64,000 nucleotides of DNA. Origin: Coturnix japonica. Lineage: Eukaryota; Chordata; Aves; Galliformes; Phasianidae. Under the pieces are notes generated by a model. The model was given only the letters and a program-made list of their open reading frames with translations. It was not told the DNA's origin and ran no database searches. The translations under genes and the position numbers were made by a program. The stretch covers positions 3,653,141-3,717,140 of the forward strand of contig NC_029541.1 of assembly GCF_001577835.2 (NCBI RefSeq). The letters run 5' to 3'. Positions within the stretch are counted from its first letter, which is position 1. Every line of letters begins with the position of its first letter. Shown here one piece after another: positions 59,401 through 64,000 of the stretch.

Positions 59401-60602
59401 TTTGGTATCTCGAAAGTCAAGGATCATTCTAAGCCATGGAAGTCGATGCAAATGAAGCATTCTTGTTCTCTTTGAGAGCAGTTTATTTCCTTCCCATTGC
59501 TCAGGTGGCACAGCACCATTGGTGATCTGCTCTGACTGTTACGACAACGCAAACATCTACTCCAGGACGCGGGAGTACTGTCCCTATACCTATATCACAG
59601 AAGAGGACCCCCTGGATCAAACTCTCCCTAACCTCATGGTGCAGATGCCAAAGGAAACATACCCAGCACACACCCAGCATGAAACCAACGCTCTTGATAA
59701 CGTTTTTGGAGACAGAGACATGTCTGTCTTCCTTACCAGTCACGACAGAATAAGTGAGAAGAAAATCTCTTCCCAACAGATGAATGGTGAGTGTGTCCTT
59801 TTCCCTCCCGATAGTTTGTATTTTCTGTTATTGCTGACCTTCCTTGTACTGCCTTTCACTGTTGGTTCACTGCTAATTCTACAAACTCCATAGAATGTGG
59901 AGTAGTTCATCTGCTAATGTACTACTTGTTAGCAGAGCTAGTCCCCAGTTTGCATTTAGTACTCAAGAGTTGGAGAGGATGATGTTACGAAAGCCGTATT
60001 TCTTAGTGTACAAGCTCTCTTAGAGCTTGTGCTATGTGATCCCTTCCACGTCTGTTAGCCCACATTCTCAGAACTCAGTCTGTTCGAGCTGGGCTGAGTT
60101 TCAAATAGCTCCAAAAGGATTATTTTTGTCACTATTCGTTTTGTGTGGACTTTTTTTCCAGCTGGCCTTTTTAAGAATTCACACCATAACTGTATGTTGT
60201 TTTAGGGTTCCTGTAAGAAATATTGCTGAAATGAGAGCGTGTCCAGCAAAGGGTGCTCTCAAAACCAGAGTCCCCTCAGAAGGAGGTTGTTGCCAAACAG
60301 CACAATTCAGAAAATCTAGAGTTTATTTATGATGAACCCAATCCTGTTCATCTTCTGTTGTTTCTCTTTCAGAACCCTTTCAGCTTCCCTTATGGGCACT
60401 AAACAAAGACCTGGCTCTCTCCCACTCCCACTTTCTGCATCAGCAGTCAGCTCGTGAGGCCCCGCGACCTCTTCGAACTGAGGGTATCATTGACAGCGAG
60501 CGGGAGCAAGCTGCTTCCCCCAGACCCTTCCACAGGTTACGTGAGCATAACTTTGATTTTAATAGGACACGGAACATTCGTGACTATAGTGAAACCACGT
60601 AG
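47231..60602 (+). CDS. LRIG2: LRIG2, leucine-rich repeat and Ig-like domain protein, spliced CDS of 18 exons
   Basis: Joining 18 exons gives 3,171 nt, or 1,056 residues plus stop (human 1,065). Order: signal peptide 1-28 (cleavage likely after VRA); LRRNT cysteines 34, 38, 40, 47; LRR array about 70-430; LRRCT cysteines 440, 442, 464, 485. Then come Ig1 (C512-C573), Ig2 (C616-C668), Ig3 (C710-C759), a transmembrane helix about 798-821 (valine-rich, then YHMRRK) and a cytoplasmic tail of about 230 residues ending SETT. LRIG2 is a type I membrane protein. Family work links it to growth-factor receptor control and to protecting neogenin from ADAM17 shedding; human mutations cause urofacial syndrome. 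The start ATG at 47,231 is the first in the exon frame and gives a proper signal peptide. LRR introns are all phase 2, and those from exon 12 on are phase 1. No damage seen. Confidence 0.97.
47443..48575 (+). other. LRIG2: LRIG2 intron 1
   Basis: 1.13 kb, GT-AG. It begins GC-rich with a run of G-tracts at 47,574-47,592, is then filled by the 19-bp minisatellite, and becomes ordinary AT-balanced intron from about 48,090. A run of 12 G lies at about 48,182-48,193. Confidence 0.9.
47598..48078 (+). repeat. G/T-rich minisatellite, about 19-bp unit
   Basis: Nearly 480 bp of tandem repeats. The cleanest part (about 47,740-47,860 and 48,005-48,075) has the unit gtgctcggtgctgggtgct, itself built from variants of gtgctggg. 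Adenine is almost absent from the plus strand. As 19 is not a multiple of 3, all plus frames stay open and give Leu/Gly/Ala/Val/Cys-rich products. These are not proteins. Confidence 0.92.
48576..48647 (+). CDS. LRIG2: LRIG2 exon 2 (residues 71-95)
   Basis: 72 nt, one LRR ([20 protein letters not shown]). Acceptor gttctccag|G, donor GAAGT|gtaagt, phase 2 on both sides. Confidence 0.93.
48983..49057 (+). CDS. LRIG2: LRIG2 exon 3 (residues 95-120)
   Basis: 75 nt: [19 protein letters not shown] then ITLLS, nearly identical to the human LRR. Acceptor tgctttaag|G, donor TCAGT|gtaagt. Confidence 0.95.
49335..49469 (+). CDS. LRIG2: LRIG2 exon 4 (residues 120-165)
   Basis: 135 nt: [16 protein letters not shown], then [14 protein letters not shown] and [10 protein letters not shown]; about two LRRs. 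Acceptor gtttttcag|G, donor TACCT|gtaagt. Confidence 0.95.
49800..49943 (+). CDS. LRIG2: LRIG2 exon 5 (residues 165-213)
   Basis: 144 nt, two LRRs: [18 protein letters not shown] and [18 protein letters not shown]. Acceptor tctcccttag|G, donor TTTCT|gtaagt. Confidence 0.95.
50053..50196 (+). CDS. LRIG2: LRIG2 exon 6 (residues 213-261)
   Basis: 144 nt, two LRRs: [18 protein letters not shown] and [19 protein letters not shown]. Acceptor tttctataag|G, donor GAATT|gtgagt. Confidence 0.95.
50681..50824 (+). CDS. LRIG2: LRIG2 exon 7 (residues 261-309)
   Basis: 144 nt, two LRRs: [18 protein letters not shown] and [18 protein letters not shown]. Acceptor gttttccttag|A, donor GAGCT|gtaagc. Confidence 0.95.
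51071..51214 (+). CDS. LRIG2: LRIG2 exon 8 (residues 309-357)
   Basis: 144 nt, two LRRs: [18 protein letters not shown] and [19 protein letters not shown]. Acceptor atgtttacag|A, donor ACCTT|gtgagt. Confidence 0.95.
51215..54014 (+). other. LRIG2: LRIG2 intron 8 (2.8 kb)
   Basis: The largest intron of the gene, AT-rich. It contains one CR1 fragment (53,715-53,926). No other repeat or open frame of note; the minus frames of up to 89 codons are chance. Confidence 0.85.
53715..53926 (-). mobile_element. CR1 LINE fragment in LRIG2 intron 8, minus orientation
   Basis: Starts with the terminal repeat (catagaaccatagaatacc), then 'ggctggaagggacccctga', 'tccacacagggctgcctaa', 'agcgttttccaaacgcttc' and 'ggggagcctgttccagtgcc'. 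This is a CR1-type 3' region inserted antisense to LRIG2. It is a truncated copy. Confidence 0.88.
54015..54095 (+). CDS. LRIG2: LRIG2 exon 9 (residues 357-384)
   Basis: 81 nt, one longer 27-residue [23 protein letters not shown]. The same extended repeat occurs in human (EISWAIED). Acceptor tcctgcag|G, donor AAACT|gtacgt. Confidence 0.95.
54489..54560 (+). CDS. LRIG2: LRIG2 exon 10 (residues 384-408)
   Basis: 72 nt, one [21 protein letters not shown]. Acceptor tgttgcag|A, donor CATCT|gtaagt. Confidence 0.95.
54689..54757 (+). CDS. LRIG2: LRIG2 exon 11 (residues 408-431)
   Basis: 69 nt, last [22 protein letters not shown]. Acceptor ctttgcag|A, donor GAGCT|gtaagt. Confidence 0.95.
55253..55416 (+). 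CDS. LRIG2: LRIG2 exon 12 (residues 431-486), LRRCT cap
   Basis: 164 nt: [16 protein letters not shown] and [16 protein letters not shown], ending DDFIC; cysteines 440, 442, 464, 485. The donor reads TGCG|gtttgt, clearly weaker than every other donor in the gene. The intron phase changes here from 2 to 1. Reading on into the intron adds GLYF and then a stop. Confidence 0.93.
56451..56771 (+). CDS. LRIG2: LRIG2 exon 13 (residues 486-593), Ig domain 1
   Basis: 321 nt: [26 protein letters not shown] (C512), [12 protein letters not shown], then [11 protein letters not shown] (C573). A complete Ig domain on one phase 1-1 exon. Acceptor ttattttcag|A, donor AATG|gtaagt. Confidence 0.96.
57226..57507 (+). 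CDS. LRIG2: LRIG2 exon 14 (residues 593-687), Ig domain 2
   Basis: 282 nt: [37 protein letters not shown] (C616), [13 protein letters not shown] (C668). Nearly identical to human. Acceptor tgatccag|A, donor TTGG|gtaaga. Confidence 0.97.
57919..58368 (+). CDS. LRIG2: LRIG2 exon 15 (residues 687-837), Ig domain 3 and transmembrane helix
   Basis: 450 nt: [37 protein letters not shown] (C710), [14 protein letters not shown] (C759). A short stalk, a transmembrane helix at about 798-821 and a YHMRRK stop-transfer follow. Acceptor tgccacag|A, donor ACAG|gtagga. Confidence 0.97.
58798..58947 (+). CDS. LRIG2: LRIG2 exon 16 (residues 837-887), cytoplasmic
   Basis: 150 nt: [19 protein letters not shown] and [17 protein letters not shown], conserved with human. 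Acceptor ccttgcag|A, donor GATG|gtaagc. Confidence 0.95.
59505..59786 (+). CDS. LRIG2: LRIG2 exon 17 (residues 887-981), cytoplasmic
   Basis: 282 nt: [35 protein letters not shown] and [13 protein letters not shown]. The tyrosine-rich front half is strongly conserved and the back half diverges from human. Acceptor attgctcag|G, donor AATG|gtgagt. Confidence 0.95.
60373..60602 (+). CDS. LRIG2: LRIG2 exon 18, coding part (residues 981-1056, stop)
   Basis: Acceptor ctctttcag|A. The tail is divergent except its end, [16 protein letters not shown], which parallels human FDFSRTRNIQDGSEGT. TAG stop at 60,600-60,602. Confidence 0.93.
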
Positions 60603-61081
60603 GGCACGAGAATGAAGTCTTGGAAGCAAATCTGTATCAGCTGACTCGTATTTACTACCTCAGGACTAACCTCTAGGCCAAAGATGCTTTAGAACGTGTG
60701 TCTGCAATTCCAGGCTGCCTGGGCTGAGGCAGACCCAGTAGCAGGAGGTGGCACTACCCTTTTTGCTTGGATTCCTGTGTGCTGGAAGGTGGGACAGAAC
60801 ACACAGTGATTAATGATTAGCACTACAACATGGATTTCCTGACGTTGGGAACAGCCTTTGTGTTGGTGCATGCTTTGAAAACCTCTCAAGAATGCATAGC
60901 TATTTCACACCACATTGTCTGCTTGAAAACAAATGTTCAGGGCCTCCTCATGGAATTCCCCAGTAATTGTAAGCATAAAACTCTTGGCCAGCTTTTTGTT
61001 CCTCGGTCTGTTGGCAGACATTTGTTACCAGTCTCACTTTGGGGTTGTTTTTCCCCTGTGAAAAAACAAACTCTAGTTGTA

Positions 61082-61087
61082 AATAAA
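61082..61087 (+). terminator. LRIG2: LRIG2 proximal poly(A) signal AATAAA
   Basis: Canonical hexamer about 480 nt after the stop codon, with T-rich sequence just downstream (ataaatattttgta). Use would drop two of the three Pumilio sites and about 1.5 kb of 3'UTR. Confidence 0.5.
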
Positions 61088-62616
61088 GTTGCATTTATAA
61101 ATATTTTGTACACACTAAGCATAGAAATGCCTTGGCTGTATGTAAATATATTTTTTATTATGCCAAAGTATGTATTATACTTTTGGTCTGACAGCTGCAT
61201 ATCAAGCCATAATTTGTTCTGTGGGATGGAAAGCTCGTTTCTGAAGGGATAAAGACTTTGTTTTGGGCAGAAGTGAATTTACTGTTATAGGTACGTTGTA
61301 AAACTGTGATACTGATGAATTTCATTGTTACGTACAACTGTGTGCATTGAGCTTGGCTGACCTGCCTGCGAGCTGATCTGTTTTGTGAGCAGAATTCCAA
61401 GTCTGACCGCTTTATGTGGCAAGTCCTTAAGTTTCTATGTTAGGCAGCCTGTCTTTTCCAGTAGAGCATCAAGCCCAGCAGGCCCTGCACTAACAGTGCT
61501 GACCTGCTCCAGCCTCCAGTGTTATCCAGCTTCCCAGAAGCGTGTAAGTATTTGACGGGTGAGCTATTAAACAGTGCAGGGCAGAACCACTATTGAAAAT
61601 CCAGCCCTTGCTGAGAGAAATGGGAAAGTGCAACAACTTCCCTGGTTACAGAGGGGTATGCCTGGCAAGATGAGGAAGGACATCACAAAGACTTGTTCTG
61701 AAATGTTGTTGTTCTGGGAAAGCAGATCTCTGTGTACAAGATGTTGTGGTCCCAGCAGTGATGGGCTTTTAGAACCCATTTTTGTTCAGAGCTTGTTGTG
61801 CTTTTCATTGCCTGAAGAGCTCAGGGCTTTCTCAGTCACTGCTCTGTGTTTTCCAAGCCGTGGGCTGCGTATTGCAGTGAGAGCAGCTGCGTGGTGTATT
61901 TTTATACAGACAAAAACCTTTTTGGAGCAGCCTGAGCGAGGTTTGTTGGGATTCCCACTGCTCTGTTCATAGATGTTGTGTGTGACTCAGGTATCAGACA
62001 TAAAACCACAGCTGAAACTTTGGAAGCTGGTTAACTGACTGACACAGGTTGATGCTGGTGTGTATGAGGAGCACCCAGAGGTGTTCTTAATGCACAGCTC
62101 GGCACTATGACCAAGTTCACACAAGATGTGGTTAACATTGTGCTGTCTGCAGCAGAACGAGCTGAAGCCTGAGATCTGAAATGCATTTAGGAGTTAAAGC
62201 TGCACTGATTTCTAGAAGAACTGACCTATAAAAGCTGCTGTTGTGAATTAGGACATCCTTTCAAGTGGAACCTCTGAAGTCCATAAGCTAAATGTAAATA
62301 GCTGAAGCTTGCAGGTAGGCAAACACCTCACAGTACTTAGCATTGTGGAAAACACTTCCTAGGAAAGCCTGCATATCAGGTGTCTCTCCCTAAGCCTTTC
62401 CTCTGTGATGTACAGACAGTGCAGTGGCCGTTCTGTTCTCAGTAAACACAGTTTCTCCAACCAATGCCAAAGTACTCATGGCAGGGAATGGGGGGGGCAA
62501 TGTGATCAAAGCTGCTCTGCTTCCCTGCTGCAATGTCCTGCTATTTTTTTCTCACATAAGAATGTATATTTTGTATAGCATGTGTAATATATGTCTGTCT
62601 ATTGTAATATACATTC

Positions 62617-62622
62617 AATAAA
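62617..62622 (+). terminator. LRIG2: LRIG2 distal poly(A) signal AATAAA
   Basis: Canonical AATAAA within a very AT-rich end (tattgtaatatacattcaataaaatgc). Cleavage would fall near 62,640. Downstream sequence returns to ordinary intergenic texture. Confidence 0.75.
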
Positions 62623-62640
62623 ATGCTATATACACTGAGT

Positions 62641-64000
62641 ATCTATCGTCGCTCTCATTAGTTTGCACATTAAATAATGCATTCTTATTGAACTAGATTT
62701 AATTTTCGTAGGGAAGAAAACAAAATCAACTTCATAAGTCACTTTCAAATGGGATTCTGATCTTCTTGCTGTGAATGTTACCCCAGTCCTTTGCTGTACT
62801 GATGGGAAGATCACCTGGCATTAAGCCTGGCTCATGAGTTAAATGGCACACAAGGCAAAATGGTCCAGCCCCTCCTCAGAGAGTTGCCCACCGGCTGCCA
62901 TACTTCTACAAGCTGCTGTAAGTACTTCATTCATTCCTTCAAATACCTTCCCCTATTTCTACCACTAATTCTGTGCTGGTTCATGTTCTGACCATCACCT
63001 TGGCAGTTCCTGCCCTCTTTTTGGTATGTTTTACCATTTTATCTTGGCAGCAGCTGCTCAGTGCCTGCCAGCCCTGCTCCCCCAGGCAGAGCAGCATCAC
63101 CTTTGTAGGACCTTCACTGCAGCAACCACAGAGCAGAGTTGGCTGTATGTAAATATGAGATAATACCATGTTCCTTTGCTTTTCCAGCAGGAGTTAAAGG
63201 GCTGCCCTTTCACTGCTTAGAGGCTCTGGGCTTTGCATGCATGCTGACCTGAGTTCCTCACTGCTCAGCTCTTACAGGGCACTGAGCACAGCTGCCTGCC
63301 CACTCAGCAGCTGTGAAGGGGTGCTGATGTTTATGAATTCACATCCCCCACAGATCAGCTCTTTGCACGCTCCTGTTTTCAACCCACTATCATTGCAGGA
63401 GGACCACACTGGTGCTGCGAGGCTGCAGGGAGCAATGGGACCCCGCCTGTCCTGGGATCAACAGGAAAAACCAGCTGTCACCTATCCGGGTGAGTTCAGC
63501 CCTCCCAGGTTCACTGTGCACATCCCAGCCCTGGCGCGGTGTCAGAGAACCAGCAGCTATTGAAGATAAGATCATGAATAGTTAATGCTCTCAGTTACCC
63601 AAGCATATTTAAAAATTAACACTGCAGCCTGGCTGAGATGAGATGGGGAAAAAAAAAAAACAAAACACAACAAAATCTGGGTCATCAAAGAGAGGGGAAA
63701 AACGAAAAACAATCACATCTACCCTTGGGCTTTGCTAATGACTGAGTTTTCATGGAAGGTCCCATCCCTTCCTTGCTCTCCCTCTGCACTTTGCAGTGCA
63801 GCAGCTCCCATCCTGGCCCTGCGGTGCTCCCAGCACAGCTCTGCCTTCCTGCAGTCAGGAGGTCAATGTGGGTGTTAAGGAAAGCTTCTGCACCGGGGGT
63901 AGGCACAGCACAGGGCAGTTCCCTGCTTCCCATCCTGCAGCTGGACCTGCTGTGTTGCATGGAGCAGTGACTGGGTTTGCACTGGCAAACCCAAAGCACG
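62641..64000. other. Intergenic DNA downstream of LRIG2, no gene seen
   Basis: By synteny the next gene would be MAGI3, but no exon of it is visible here. A CNE-like AT-rich stretch lies at about 63,550-63,630, followed by an A-run (63,649-63,660) and an AACAAAAC-type patch. Nothing else stands out. Confidence 0.6.

Larger units (their letters stand above)
54096..60372 (+). other. LRIG2: LRIG2 introns 9-17
   Basis: GT-AG introns at 54,096-54,488, 54,561-54,688, 54,758-55,252, 55,417-56,450, 56,772-57,225, 57,508-57,918, 58,369-58,797, 58,948-59,504 and 59,787-60,372. Only intron 12 is notable: a weak donor plus AATAAA at 56,119-56,124 and 56,302-56,307. I recognise no repeat family in the others. 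Confidence 0.8.
60603..62640 (+). other. LRIG2: LRIG2 3' untranslated region (about 2.0 kb)
   Basis: From the TAG stop to the distal poly(A) site. It holds three perfect Pumilio elements TGTAAATA (61,078-61,085, 61,141-61,148, 62,293-62,300), a proximal AATAAA at 61,082-61,087 that overlaps the first of them, and a distal AATAAA. AT-rich, conserved-looking stretches at about 61,060-61,220 and 62,540-62,640. No further coding potential. Confidence 0.85.

Noticed and set aside
1-64000. tRNA genes, CRISPR arrays, retroviral LTRs or viral genes
   Set aside because: No B-box-like tRNA core, no regularly spaced direct repeats beyond minisatellites, and no LTR, gag, pol or env resemblance noticed on either strand; the only recognised mobile elements are CR1 LINE pieces.

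Overview
The window is vertebrate genomic DNA, almost certainly from a galliform bird (chicken or a close relative). The evidence is several CR1 LINE fragments, compact introns, CpG-island promoters, and two genes whose proteins read as clear orthologues of mammalian SLC16A1 and LRIG2. In human 1p13 these genes are neighbours in the same head-to-head order, so the block is conserved synteny. No bacterial, phage, CRISPR or retroviral element was recognised.

Layout. Bases 1 to about 24,600 hold no gene I can support. GC-rich, stop-poor filler alternates with AT-rich islands that look like conserved non-coding elements. There is also a 280-bp polypyrimidine tract, two CR1 pieces and one strong CTCF-type motif. 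By synteny this is the desert between TAFA3 and SLC16A1 (inference). SLC16A1 (MCT1) runs on the minus strand from a CpG island near 37.7 kb to a poly(A) site near 24.6 kb. It has one non-coding first exon (position tentative) and four coding exons encoding 502 residues. About 9.4 kb of intergenic DNA follows, with two CR1 fragments, CNE-like islands and one unusually long stop-free stretch. LRIG2 runs on the plus strand from a CpG island near 47.1 kb to a poly(A) site near 62.64 kb. Its 18 exons encode 1,056 residues: signal peptide, LRR array, three Ig domains, a transmembrane helix and a cytoplasmic tail. The last 1.4 kb is intergenic.

All splice junctions were read by eye. Both coding sequences stay in frame across every junction, and their residue counts (502 and 1,056) are close to the human proteins (500 and 1,065). 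The two genes are not known to share a pathway: MCT1 is a proton-coupled lactate/pyruvate transporter, and LRIG2 is a membrane regulator of receptor signalling and ectodomain shedding. Both promoters are CpG islands fired in opposite directions, and the LRIG2 promoter has a near-perfect CTCF motif just upstream.

I found no new multi-gene system. The observations most worth testing are: a weak LRIG2 exon-12 donor whose read-through would give a short LRR-only secreted protein next to intronic poly(A) signals; three perfect Pumilio sites in the LRIG2 3'UTR; an E-box cluster at the MCT1 promoter; a 19-bp minisatellite filling LRIG2 intron 1; and a 312-codon stop-free stretch of unknown meaning.
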